Shown here in pieces: positions 53,765-61,618 of a DNA stretch of 64,000 nt; positions within the stretch are counted from its first letter, which is position 1; every line of letters begins with the position of its first letter. A program made the position numbers and the translations under genes. The notes beneath the pieces were generated by a model. It searched no databases. It was not told where the DNA came from and was given only the letters and a program-made list of their open reading frames with translations. This DNA comes from an uncultured Collinsella sp. (GTDB taxonomy: Bacteria; Actinomycetota; Coriobacteriia; Coriobacteriales; Coriobacteriaceae), in contig CAAFEY010000184.1 in NCBI GenBank assembly GCA_900761995.1, forward strand, positions 1 to 64,000, written 5' to 3'.

Positions 53765-54877
53765 ATGGCAAAGGTTAAAATCAGCGACGTCGCGCGCGAG
53801 GCCGGGGTTTCGCTGGGCACGGTTTCCAACGCGCTCAACCACCCCGAAAAGCTGCGCCCCGAGACCCTCAAGCTCATTAACGAAACCATCAATCGCCTGG
53901 GCTACCTACCCAACCAAAGCGCTCGTCAGCTCGCGGGCGGCGCCACCAAGTCCTTTGGCCTAGTGCTCCCCCGTCTCGATCACGGCTTTTCGCTCCAAAT
54001 CGCCAGCGGCGCACACAACGAGGCCCGCAAGCACGGCTACGACTTGCTCATCGCCAACGCCGATAACGACGATATTCTCGAGGACCATTACCTGCGCTAC
54101 TTTATGGGCACCCAGATGTCCGGCGTCATGGTTCAGCCCATGGCATCCCCCGACTGGCACCCCGCCATGACCAAGATGCCCGTGCCGATCGTCCATCTGG
54201 ACATCCATTGCTCCGAGCCCGGCTACTACGTAGCGGCCGACAACGAGGCCCAGGGTCGCATCATTGCCGAACTTGCCATCGCCCGCGGCGCGCACCATAT
54301 TGTCGTCGTCGGCCGAGCAGCATTTATGCAACTCACCCTGCGCGTCCTTGGCATTCATAAAGCGCTCGCTCTACACCCCGATATCAAGATCGAAGTCATC
54401 GACGCCGGCGAATGGAATACCGCTGCCGACGGCTACGGCATCGGTGCTCAAATCGCCGAGCGCCCCGCGGACGAACGTCCCGATTTTGTCGTCGGTCTGA
54501 CCGACGTGCTGGCCTCGGGCGTCATCTCGGCGCTGGTCGACAAAGGCATCGCCGTCCCCGGGCAAGTACGCGTAGCAGGTTGCGATGGCAACCCACTCGC
54601 TTGGAGCGGATCGGTCCCGCTCACTACGGTAGCGCCCCCGGGCTACGAGATTGGCCGCAAGGGCGTTCAATTGCTCATGGAGCAAATCGAGAACAAGGTC
54701 CCGACAAAGACCAAGCATATCCACGTCAGCTCTGCCGCGCGCACCGTCACCGCAGTCACGGCCATCGAGGACATCAACCGCCAAGAACTCGTGCGGCCGT
54801 TCCTGCTGGAACGCGCCAGCACCCAGGCAAGCAGCCAGACCGACGCCACGGCCATCAACCTCGGTGCGTATCTATAG
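53765..54877 (+). CDS. LacI-family regulator
   Basis: 370 residues. Helix-turn-helix KISDVAREAGVSLGTVSNALN with the hinge LGYLPNQSARQLAGG, then a periplasmic-binding-protein-like sugar domain: GLVLPRLDHGFSLQIASGAHNEA cut by its core, DNEAQGRIIAELA, GLTDVLASGVISAL and CDGNPLAWSGSVPLTTV. AGGGG five bases before the ATG. The C-terminal 30 residues are extended and Ser/Thr/Ala-rich. The ligand is unknown; no sugar genes are adjacent, so its targets are elsewhere, unless it also acts on glmS. Confidence 0.9.
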   Translation: MAKVKISDVAREAGVSLGTVSNALNHPEKLRPETLKLINETINRLGYLPNQSARQLAGGATKSFGLVLPRLDHGFSLQIASGAHNEARKHGYDLLIANADNDDILEDHYLRYFMGTQMSGVMVQPMASPDWHPAMTKMPVPIVHLDIHCSEPGYYVAADNEAQGRIIAELAIARGAHHIVVVGRAAFMQLTLRVLGIHKALALHPDIKIEVIDAGEWNTAADGYGIGAQIAERPADERPDFVVGLTDVLASGVISALVDKGIAVPGQVRVAGCDGNPLAWSGSVPLTTVAPPGYEIGRKGVQLLMEQIENKVPTKTKHIHVSSAARTVTAVTAIEDINRQELVRPFLLERASTQASSQTDATAINLGAYL

Positions 54878-54903
54878 CACGCCCGCGAGTATGCTAAGTC
54901 GCC

Positions 54904-54953
54904 GCTTAAGCAAAAGGGGCCCGACCATTGCCGGGCCCCTTTTGCTTAAGCGC
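54904..54953. terminator. Very long perfect bidirectional terminator
   Basis: Twenty-one-base arms beginning CGCTTAAGCAAAAGGGGCC pair without mismatch around ACCATTGC, with T-runs inside both arms. It lies between the convergent LacI and HAD genes. Confidence 0.92.
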
Positions 54954-54990
54954 AAACGTGAGCAATCGCTCGTTTTAACGCCGCAATTTT

Positions 54991-55641
54991 CTAGCGCACA
55001 GCCTTGATTGCCGCCGCCAGGTCGAACAACGTATCGAGCACGGCCTCGCAGCCATCAACCACGTCCTGCGGCAGCGGCACGATATCGGGGACGGCAAAGA
55101 CATGGCAGCCGGCCGTAATGCCCGAGACACAACCGTTGCGCGAATCCTCGACCACGGCACATTCCTCGGGAGCAAAGCCCGCGCGCTCGCAGGCAAGCAG
55201 ATACATCTCGGGGTCGGGCTTGCCGTGCACGACGTCCTCGCCACACGTTACCGTTTCAAACTTGTCAAAGAGGCCAACCATCTTAAGGTTGCGCTCGGCC
55301 GTAACGAGGCGCGACGACGTCGCTAGACCCACGTGATAGCCCGCAGCCAGCAGCTCGTCTAGGCACTCGGCGGCGCCGGCCTTAAGTTCCAGTTCGGTCT
55401 TGACCATCTCGTCGCGAATCTCCTTGTGGCGACGATAGATCGCCTCGGTGGTTTCGTGGCTGCCGTAATGCTTATCGAGGATGTCCATGACATCGGGCAG
55501 CGTGCGGCCGATAAACTGATGGATCAGTGCTTCATCAATCGCGAGCCCCAGCTCAGCGGCGCCTGCCTTCCAGGCCTTAATCCCCAAACGCTCGGTATCG
55601 ACCAGCGTTCCATCCATGTCAAAAATAACAGCCTTGATCAT
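54991..55641 (-). CDS. HAD-superfamily phosphatase (beta-phosphoglucomutase-like)
   Basis: 216 residues. Motif I FDMDGTLVDTE with nucleophile Asp8 and acid Asp10, a helical cap (15-85, C1 type), motif II ATSSRLV, motif III Lys in HGKPDPEMYL and motif IV VVEDSRNG. Subgroup acts on sugar phosphates or as a phosphomutase; the substrate is not readable. GGGGGA before the ATG supports this start rather than a longer upstream reading. Divergent from larE. Confidence 0.9.
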   Translation of the reverse strand: MIKAVIFDMDGTLVDTERLGIKAWKAGAAELGLAIDEALIHQFIGRTLPDVMDILDKHYGSHETTEAIYRRHKEIRDEMVKTELELKAGAAECLDELLAAGYHVGLATSSRLVTAERNLKMVGLFDKFETVTCGEDVVHGKPDPEMYLLACERAGFAPEECAVVEDSRNGCVSGITAGCHVFAVPDIVPLPQDVVDGCEAVLDTLFDLAAAIKAVR

Positions 55642-55814
55642 ATCGGTCCCCCATCGACTCTCGCTGTCACGTTGCTGCAACTCTACCGCATTTGGCAACT
55701 TGTATATAACGTATATACCATATTGCACTTTCGTTACACAGATAGAAGTCTTATGGCAAGTAACGCATTAGGATTATAGTTTTCGATCGAGTACTCAACG
55801 ATAAGGATCGTTTC

Positions 55815-56693
55815 ATGATTTTAGACACCACGGCACCCGCAGAGGAGCTTCAAGACAAGCTATCGGCGCTCGAACAGCTGCTTTTGGCATACGGACGCGT
55901 GGCTATCGGGTTTTCCGGCGGCGTTGACAGCAGCTTTTTGGCCGCCGTATGCGCCCGCATCATGCCTACCAATACCCTCCTCGTCCATCTCACCACGCCG
56001 CTCATCGGCACGCCCGAGCAGGCTTCGTTTGAGCAGTCTGTTGATGGGCAGGCCAATGAGGGGCCGCATTTTAAGCTCCCCGTGCTCAATCTTTCGGTGG
56101 ATCAGTTGCGGCTCCCCCAAGTAGCCTGCAACGATGCCAATCGCTGCTACCACTGCAAGCACGCCGGCTTTACCGCCATCGTCAACCACGCCAAGTCGCT
56201 CGGCTTTCCCACCGTCATCGATGGCAGCAATGCAAGCGATCGCGGTGACTACCGCCCCGGCACGCGTGCGGCAGAAGAGCTCGGCGTACGCTCACCCCTT
56301 ATGGAGGTCGGCTTTACCAAGGACGAAGAGCGCGAGCTGCTGCGCGCATGGGGCTATCCCGTTTGGAACCTACCGGCGGGAGCATGTCTTGCCACCCGCG
56401 TCCCCACGGGCGAGGAGCTTACGCGCGAGAAAGTCGATTTAATCCGCGCCTGCGAGGATTACCTGCACGATCTTGATCTGGCACAGGTACGCGCACGCCT
56501 GGTCGGCGGCTGCATGCATATCGAGGCCGCACCCGCAGATGTTGCCAAGATTGCCACCCTCGGCGGTGCCGCCGTCGACGACAAGGGCAAGACCCCGCTG
56601 CCCGCCATTATCGAGTCCGCGCTGCGCGAGCTGGGCTGCGGCCATATCTCCCCCGAGGTCACCCCCTACATCCACGGCAACATGAACCTTTAG
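55815..56693 (+). CDS. larE: ATP-dependent sulfur transferase LarE
   Basis: 292 residues. PP-loop SGGVDSS (34-40) and the sacrificial-Cys segment PAGACLATRVPTGEE (Cys191), with additional RCYHC (Cys111, Cys114). LarE donates sulfur to the pyridinium bisthiocarboxylate mononucleotide that becomes the nickel-pincer cofactor of LarA racemase. Extra cysteines near 111 suggest that this could be of the [4Fe-4S]-dependent kind, as in Thermotoga, rather than sacrificial; both sets are present. No larA, larB or larC lies in the window. AAGGAT six bases before the ATG. Confidence 0.87.
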   Translation: MILDTTAPAEELQDKLSALEQLLLAYGRVAIGFSGGVDSSFLAAVCARIMPTNTLLVHLTTPLIGTPEQASFEQSVDGQANEGPHFKLPVLNLSVDQLRLPQVACNDANRCYHCKHAGFTAIVNHAKSLGFPTVIDGSNASDRGDYRPGTRAAEELGVRSPLMEVGFTKDEERELLRAWGYPVWNLPAGACLATRVPTGEELTREKVDLIRACEDYLHDLDLAQVRARLVGGCMHIEAAPADVAKIATLGGAAVDDKGKTPLPAIIESALRELGCGHISPEVTPYIHGNMNL

Positions 56694-56720
56694 GTTACGC
56701 CGTTTTACAAACGGCGTAAC
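56694..56720 (+). terminator. T-less hairpin directly after larE
   Basis: GTTACGCCGTTT and AACGGCGTAAC pair around TACA, starting at the base after the stop. A hairpin of the same plan follows the GatZ-like gene, and in both cases a family D element follows 11-12 bases on. Confidence 0.6.
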
Positions 56721-56731
56721 TGCTCGGCGCT

Positions 56732-56833
56732 GCGCGGGCTCCGGGCACGGCAATCTGACGTTCAACTTCACGGGCGCGACCAAAAGGTCAGCGCCCGCTT
56801 GTTTCACGTCACCTTACCGCACCCGGAGCCCGC
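56732..56833 (+). repeat. Long-stem structured element, family D copy 1
   Basis: Outer stem GCGCGGGCTCCGGG with its complement at the far end. In the sense of larE the core reads GGCAATCTG-ACGT-TCAA, a GGGCGC hairpin with a CAAAAG loop, TTTC-ACGT-CACCTT-ACCG. It aligns with the element at 60054: the single-stranded blocks (GGCAATCTG, TCAA, TTTC, CACCTT) are kept while the four-base helix between them changes from ACGT/ACGT to GCGC/GCAC with pairing kept. Confidence 0.72.
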
Positions 56834-56870
56834 TCGCTCGCATATGCTCAACCTGGACTGCGTTAACTGA

Positions 56871-56903
56871 CCTGTCAATAAGGGACAGGTTTATTTTGGC
56901 AGG
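56871..56903. repeat. AGGGACAGG-core palindrome, CCTGCCA arms, copy 3
   Basis: CCTGTCAATA, AGGGACAGGTTTA, TTTTGGCAGG. Left arm partly degraded compared with the copy at 51477. Confidence 0.72.
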
Positions 56904-56925
56904 TTTTATCTGGGGAAACGCAAAT

Positions 56926-56961
56926 AGGGCCGTGACACCCATACGGCGTCGCGGCCCTTTT
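56926..56961. terminator. Bidirectional terminator between larE and the PTS operon
   Basis: AGGGCCGTGACACC and GGCGTCGCGGCCCT pair with one or two mismatches and are followed by TTTT on the plus strand. The 307-base gap holds, in order, a hairpin, a family D element, an AGGGACAGG repeat and this terminator. Confidence 0.75.
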
Positions 56962-57000
56962 CCTTGGAGAAGGATCAATTGATTGAACGGGATGACCGTT

Positions 57001-57453
57001 CTAGTCTTCGAGTCCGCTATTGATGAGCTCCGCAATCTCAACGGGATCGGTGCTCGCGCGCACCTTGTCACGGAAGCCGGCGTCCATCAGCATCACGGCA
57101 GCCTTGGAGAGCAGACGCAGGTGCGTAGTTCCGGCCTCGCCGGCGGGCACGTACAGCGCGAGCGCAACATCGACGGGCACCCCATCGAAGCTCGGCCATT
57201 CAACGGGTTCGGTCAGTTTAAGCACGGCAACGCCCGGCGTGTGGATCGCGTCGCTTTTGGCATGCGGAACGGCAAAACCGGCGACAAGGCCGGTTTCGGC
57301 CTCGTTCTCGCGAGCAATGAAGGCGGCCTCTACGGCAGATGCGTCATCGGCAAAGCCGAGCTCGATGGCCTGCTCGGACAAATAATGCAGGGCGTCCTCG
57401 CGCGAGGCGGCGGTATACCCGATTGTCACTTGGTTGGCAGATACAAATCCCAT
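57001..57453 (-). CDS. PTS sugar transporter EIIA, fructose/mannitol type
   Basis: 150 residues. Phospho-acceptor His64 in AGFAVPHAKSDA, the family's signature, with AREDALHYL-like opening and LALYVPAGEAGTTHLRLLSKAAVML. It passes phosphate from HPr to the EIIB part of the EIIBC encoded first in this operon. Last gene of a six-gene leftward unit, 11 bases after transketolase. AAGGAAGG six to seven bases before the ATG. Confidence 0.9.
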   Translation of the reverse strand: MGFVSANQVTIGYTAASREDALHYLSEQAIELGFADDASAVEAAFIARENEAETGLVAGFAVPHAKSDAIHTPGVAVLKLTEPVEWPSFDGVPVDVALALYVPAGEAGTTHLRLLSKAAVMLMDAGFRDKVRASTDPVEIAELINSGLED

Positions 57454-57464
57454 GGAAACCTTCC

Positions 57465-58403
57465 TTACAACACGGACCTGACCGCAGCTTCGATGCCGTC
57501 GGCGTCCAAACCGTACTTGTGCAGCAAATCGACCGCAGGGCCGGACTCGCCATACACATCGCGCACGCCGACGCGACGCATCGGCACCGGATGCTGCTCC
57601 GCGAGCACCGAGGCCACGGCCTCGCCAAGACCACCGATAATCGAATGCTCCTCGGCAGTGACCACACGACCAGTCTTCTTGGCGCTGGCAACCACCAGGC
57701 GCTCATCAAGCGGCTTGATCGTGTGCATATTGATGACCTCGGCATCGATACCATCGGCAGCGAGCGCCTCGGCAGCCTCAAGCGCCTCAGCGACCATAAG
57801 GCCACAAGCGATGATGGTCACATCGGACCCCTCGCGCACGACCACGCCGCGACCAATCTTGAACTCATAGTCCTCGCAGTCGTTGATGACCGGTGTTGCC
57901 AGGCGTCCGAAACGCATGTAGACCGGCCCCTCAAACTCATAGGCGGCGCGCACGCATGCGCGAGCCTCGATGTCATCGGCGGGAACAATCACCGTCATAC
58001 CCGGGATCGTGCGCATGAGCGCGATGTCCTCGCAGCACTGATGCGTGGCACCGTCTTCACCGACCGATATGCCCGCATGCGTGGCACCGATTTTGACGTT
58101 GAGGTGCGGATAGCCGATGGAATTACGCACTTGCTCGTACGCGCGGCCGGCAGCGAACATGGCAAAGGTGCTCGCAAAGGCGACGTGACCCGTGGTCGCG
58201 ATGCCGGCGGCAAGACCCATCAGGTTGCTCTCGGCGATGCCGGCGTCGTAGAAGCGCTCAGGGTGCGCGGCCTTAAACTTACCGGTCTGCGTGGCAGCGG
58301 CCAGGTCGGCATCGAGAACCACAAAGTCATCGCGCTCATTGCCCAGCTCGACGAGTGCCTCGCCATAGCTAACGCGCGTGGCGACTTTTTTGACGTCTGC
58401 CAT
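57465..58403 (-). CDS. Transketolase, C-terminal subunit
   Basis: 312 residues, the pyrimidine-binding and C-terminal domains of a split transketolase: catalytic Glu in DAGIAESNLMG, ISVGEDGATHQCCEDIALMR and the C-terminal RVVTAEEHSIIGGLGEAV. Its ATG overlaps the stop of the N-terminal subunit by one base (TAATG), so the halves are made together. Interconverts ketose and aldose phosphates with thiamine diphosphate in the pentose phosphate pathway. Confidence 0.92.
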   Translation of the reverse strand: MADVKKVATRVSYGEALVELGNERDDFVVLDADLAAATQTGKFKAAHPERFYDAGIAESNLMGLAAGIATTGHVAFASTFAMFAAGRAYEQVRNSIGYPHLNVKIGATHAGISVGEDGATHQCCEDIALMRTIPGMTVIVPADDIEARACVRAAYEFEGPVYMRFGRLATPVINDCEDYEFKIGRGVVVREGSDVTIIACGLMVAEALEAAEALAADGIDAEVINMHTIKPLDERLVVASAKKTGRVVTAEEHSIIGGLGEAVASVLAEQHPVPMRRVGVRDVYGESGPAVDLLHKYGLDADGIEAAVRSVL

Positions 58404-59233
58404 TAGAGCTCCTTCCCTGCTGCTGCGAGCTCGGCCATGGCCTGCTCAAACTGTTCATCGTTGGGCGCCTTGCCGTGCCAGCCCACCTGGTTTTCCATAA
58501 AGGAGACGCCTTTGCCCTTCACCGTCTCGGCGATAATGGCCACGGGCGAGGCGCTCACTTTGCGAGCCTCGGCAAAGGCGGCGGCAATCTGCGCCATGTC
58601 GTTACCGTCGGCGAGCTCGATCACATGCCACTTAAAAGCGCGGAACTTGTCGGCAAGTGGCATAGCCGAGTTAACTTCGTCGATACTGCCGTCAATTTGC
58701 AGGCCATTATGATCGACGATAGCGACGAGGTTATCCAGGTCGTGGTTGCCGGCGAACATGGCCGCCTCCCACACCTGGCCCTCCTCGCACTCGCCGTCGC
58801 CCAACAGCGTGTAGACGCGGTAGCTGTCACCCCAGTGCTTTGCGGCGAGCGCCATTCCAACCGCAGCAGAGATGCCCTGACCGAGCGATCCGGTGGACAT
58901 ATCAACACCCGGGGCATCGTTCATGTTGGGATGGCCCTGCAGTCGGCTGCCAATATGACGGAGCGTCTCGAGCTCTTCGACGGGAAAATAGCCGCGATTT
59001 GCCAACACCGAATACAGGCCCGGCGCCGCGTGACCCTTGGAGAGCACAAAGCGATCGCGATCGGCCTTGTGAGGGTCGGCAGGATCGATATTCATTTCCT
59101 CAAAGTACAGATACGTCATGATGTCGGCAGCACCGAGCGATCCACCCGGGTGTCCCGACTTGGCCGCGTGAACCGCAGTCACGACACCCTTCCTGACCTC
59201 ATTGGCGACCTTCGCCAGCTCCTGGTTGGTCAT
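58403..59233 (-). CDS. Transketolase, N-terminal subunit
   Basis: 276 residues with the thiamine diphosphate domain: AAKSGHPGGSLGAADIM, SKGHAAPGLY, STGSLGQGISAAVGMALA and the GDGECEEGQVWEA...N metal-binding motif. Split transketolases are common in anaerobes and archaea. GAGAGGA seven bases before the chosen ATG. Follows the transaldolase gene by 63 bases. Confidence 0.92.
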   Translation of the reverse strand: MTNQELAKVANEVRKGVVTAVHAAKSGHPGGSLGAADIMTYLYFEEMNIDPADPHKADRDRFVLSKGHAAPGLYSVLANRGYFPVEELETLRHIGSRLQGHPNMNDAPGVDMSTGSLGQGISAAVGMALAAKHWGDSYRVYTLLGDGECEEGQVWEAAMFAGNHDLDNLVAIVDHNGLQIDGSIDEVNSAMPLADKFRAFKWHVIELADGNDMAQIAAAFAEARKVSASPVAIIAETVKGKGVSFMENQVGWHGKAPNDEQFEQAMAELAAAGKEL

Positions 59234-59296
59234 ACGAATTCCTCTCTTGAGAACAACCCCGGCACCGGATGACGCGATGCCGGGGCAATCCACTCG

Positions 59297-59980
59297 TTAA
59301 GCCTGAGCGACGACCTTTTTCCAGTCAGCCTCGAACGAGGCAAGGCCCTGGTCGGTCAGCGGGTGATGCAGGCATTTCTTAAGAGCGGCCATGGGGACGG
59401 TCGCGATATCGGCACCGAGCAGCGCCGCCTGGGTCACGTGATTGGGCGTGCGGACAGATGCGGTGATGATCTCGACGGTGTCGTCGACGTTCTTGCCAGT
59501 CCAGTCATAGTTCTTGATGCAGGTCACAACGTTGTCGAGCTGCGAGATACCGTCCTCGGCGATGTCGTCGAAGCGTCCCACAAACGGGCTGATGTAGCGG
59601 GCACCGGCGTTGGCGGCCATGAGGGCCTGCGTCGGCGAGAAGACAAGCGTCATGTTGACGCGCACGCCTGCATCGGCCAGCGCGCGGCAGGCGGCGAGGC
59701 CGGCCTCGCACACGGGAAGCTTAACCACGATGTTGGGAGCCAGAGCGGCAAGGCGCTTGCCCTCCTCGATCATGCCCTCGGCAGTGGTCGCGGTGGACTC
59801 GGCGGACACGGGCAGGCCCTCGCAAAGCTCGGCGATCTTGAGCATGTGGGGTTCAAAGTCTGCAAGCTTGCCGCCGGTCTTGGCGTACAGGGACGGGTTG
59901 GTGGTTACGCCGGCAAGGCAGCCCCAGCTCTTGGCCTCGGCGATCTCGTCAAGGTTGGCGGTATCGATAAAGAACTTCAT
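59297..59980 (-). CDS. Transaldolase, TalC/fructose-6-phosphate aldolase type
   Basis: 227 residues, the short transaldolase class. MKFFIDTANLDEI, GVTTNPSLYAK, Schiff-base Lys87 in NIVVKLPV, NMTLVFSPTQAL and SPFVGRFDD. Either transaldolase or fructose-6-phosphate aldolase activity is possible; which cannot be told by eye. AAGGAG eight bases before the ATG. Separated from the GatZ-like gene by 219 bases that hold a hairpin and a family D element, so its expression may differ from the upstream genes. Confidence 0.92.
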   Translation of the reverse strand: MKFFIDTANLDEIAEAKSWGCLAGVTTNPSLYAKTGGKLADFEPHMLKIAELCEGLPVSAESTATTAEGMIEEGKRLAALAPNIVVKLPVCEAGLAACRALADAGVRVNMTLVFSPTQALMAANAGARYISPFVGRFDDIAEDGISQLDNVVTCIKNYDWTGKNVDDTVEIITASVRTPNHVTQAALLGADIATVPMAALKKCLHHPLTDQGLASFEADWKKVVAQA

Positions 59981-60053
59981 GGTGCAAACTCCTTCAAATG
60001 AATTGCTAGTAATCCTAAGGACAGCGGCCCAATCGTCGGTCAGTCCAACGTCA

Positions 60054-60159
60054 GCGAGCGGGCAGCTGCCGTGGCAAGGTGGTGCGAAAGAGGAGCGAAG
60101 CGTACTTTGGTACGCGAGCGACGGCTTGAGCGCCAGATTGCCCGGCAGATGCCCGCGCA
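60054..60159 (-). repeat. Long-stem structured element, family D copy 2
   Basis: On the minus strand, outer stem GCGCGGGCATCTGCCGGGC with an imperfect complement; core GGCAATCTG-GCGC-TCAA, a GCGTACC hairpin with an AAAG loop, TTTC-GCAC-CACCTT-GCC. Same blocks and order as copy 1 at 56732. It lies inside the PTS operon between the GatZ-like and transaldolase genes. Confidence 0.72.
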
Positions 60160-60171
60160 GCGTCGACCGGT

Positions 60172-60193
60172 CCGGCGTTTGTCAAAACGCCGG
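60172..60193 (-). terminator. T-less hairpin after the GatZ-like gene
   Basis: CCGGCGTTTT and AAACGCCGG pair around a three-base loop, six bases past the stop. Same position relative to the family D element as at larE. It may stabilise the upstream message rather than end it, since genes of the operon follow. Confidence 0.55.
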
Positions 60194-60199
60194 AACTAC

Positions 60200-61474
60200 C
60201 TAGTCCTCGAGAGCCTTCTCGATGCGGCTCGTGACGCCCTTGAGGTTAAGACCGACGACGTACTGCTTGATCGGGCGCTTGATGTGCTCAATCACAAAGC
60301 GCTTGCCGTCGATGTCCTGGGCAGCGAGGTTGCGATAGAGCTTCTCGACCTGCTCCTTGACCTCGGGATCGTTAAAGGCGTAGTGGCCGGAGACATCCAG
60401 AATCTTCAGGCTGAGCTCGTCGTCGGCCAGAATGTCGTCAACCTGCAGGTTAACGTCGTCGCCGGTCATCCACTTGCGCCAACGCTCGGTCTTGATAGCC
60501 TTGACCAGCAGCGTGTGATACAGGTCGGAGGGATCGTCGCACAGGCCGTTGTCGACCAGAATCTGCTCGGTAGCGCAGAGCTTGAGGTAGGCGCGGGTCT
60601 CCTCGGTGCCGTACTGAGGGGCGACATTGGAGGCCGTCACGTGAGCCGGGATGTGCTCGAGCAGCGTTGCGTCATCCAGATAGTCGGCGTTGTGCTCCTT
60701 CAGGCCCACGCCGTAGCGTTTTGCCATGTCGGCGAGCTCGCGGGCGTTCTTAAAGTTGTAATGGCCGACCTGCTCGGTCCAACGGGTAAGCGTGCCGGTC
60801 TGACCGACGATAAAGGTGGGCATGGGGCAGCCGCGCTTCTCGAGCTCGGGCTGCAGCTGAGAAATGAACTCCTCGTACTTATCGGTAGAGGTCAAGCCGC
60901 CATTGGTCTCCTCGGTACCGACCTCATAGGCGACCTCGGGCAGGTTATGCTCGCGACGATACTGCTCAAGGTAGTCGATAAGATCGATCGTGCGGCGAAG
61001 AACCACGTCGAGCGGAATAACCTTGCCGATCTGATAGGGGTCCTTGGTGGGGTCGACCATCAGCAGGTCAAAGCCTGCCTCCATGTCGGCAACGAAGGAC
61101 TTGCGGGCGAGCTCCATGGCCTCGTCCTCGGGCAGGTGGGCGTTACGCTCCTCGTCGCGCTGCCACGGACCGCCGTGATCGCGGCACAGGTAGTACGGGC
61201 CGGTGTAACCCACCTCGTCGGCAACCTTCTTGATGTCGGCGGCAAAGCGCGTCTGGTCCCAACCGTTGACGTAGCCGGCACCCATCTCGTCCATATCGAC
61301 CTGGTTGCGGCTGGCGATAAACATGGGCGGGAAATCCTCGTCCTTGGCAAGCTCGAACACGGCCTGAATCAGGTTGGGGCTCATGGGGCCAATGCCGACC
61401 ATGGTTGCGTGATCGCCGCTATCCTGCAGCTTGAGCATGCCCTGAACGGCCTGGCGGATGGTGAGGTTGGACAT
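60200..61474 (-). CDS. GatZ/KbaZ-family tagatose-bisphosphate aldolase accessory protein
   Basis: 424 residues of the GatZ-KbaZ family. FIASRNQVDMDEMGAGYVNGW, LCRDHGGPW, DLLMVDPTKDP, YEVGTEETNGGLTS, FIVGQTGTLTR and VGLKEHNADYL mark it. In E. coli, GatZ is the non-catalytic partner of class II aldolase GatY, but no gatY lies here; a stand-alone enzyme role is possible. With PTS, transaldolase and transketolase it suggests catabolism of a ketose, pentose or hexitol. AAGGAG six bases before the ATG. Confidence 0.82.
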   Translation of the reverse strand: MSNLTIRQAVQGMLKLQDSGDHATMVGIGPMSPNLIQAVFELAKDEDFPPMFIASRNQVDMDEMGAGYVNGWDQTRFAADIKKVADEVGYTGPYYLCRDHGGPWQRDEERNAHLPEDEAMELARKSFVADMEAGFDLLMVDPTKDPYQIGKVIPLDVVLRRTIDLIDYLEQYRREHNLPEVAYEVGTEETNGGLTSTDKYEEFISQLQPELEKRGCPMPTFIVGQTGTLTRWTEQVGHYNFKNARELADMAKRYGVGLKEHNADYLDDATLLEHIPAHVTASNVAPQYGTEETRAYLKLCATEQILVDNGLCDDPSDLYHTLLVKAIKTERWRKWMTGDDVNLQVDDILADDELSLKILDVSGHYAFNDPEVKEQVEKLYRNLAAQDIDGKRFVIEHIKRPIKQYVVGLNLKGVTSRIEKALED

Positions 61475-61543
61475 TTTGTTCTCCTTCTCCAGAGGATTTT
61501 TGACAAAAGTTCCCTGGGACCCAGATGTGGGCCCTATCAGTAC

Positions 61544-61604
61544 GGATGGATTTTGTTGTGTAGGGGCGGTTGTGCGGAGTCAAATCCATCCCTCCGCACA
61601 ACCG
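61544..61604 (-). other. Candidate RNA pseudoknot between EIIBC and gatZ-like genes
   Basis: On the minus strand CGGTTGTGCGGAG and CTCCGCACAACCG form a perfect 13-base stem (61604-61592 with 61579-61567). Its loop, GGATGGATTTG, is complementary to CAAAATCCATCC 11 bases downstream (61555-61544). Stem plus loop pairing is the plan of an H-type pseudoknot or of two alternative structures. It lies in the 144-base gap before the GatZ-like gene. Confidence 0.55.
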
Positions 61605-61618
61605 GAGTCCTTAAAGGT

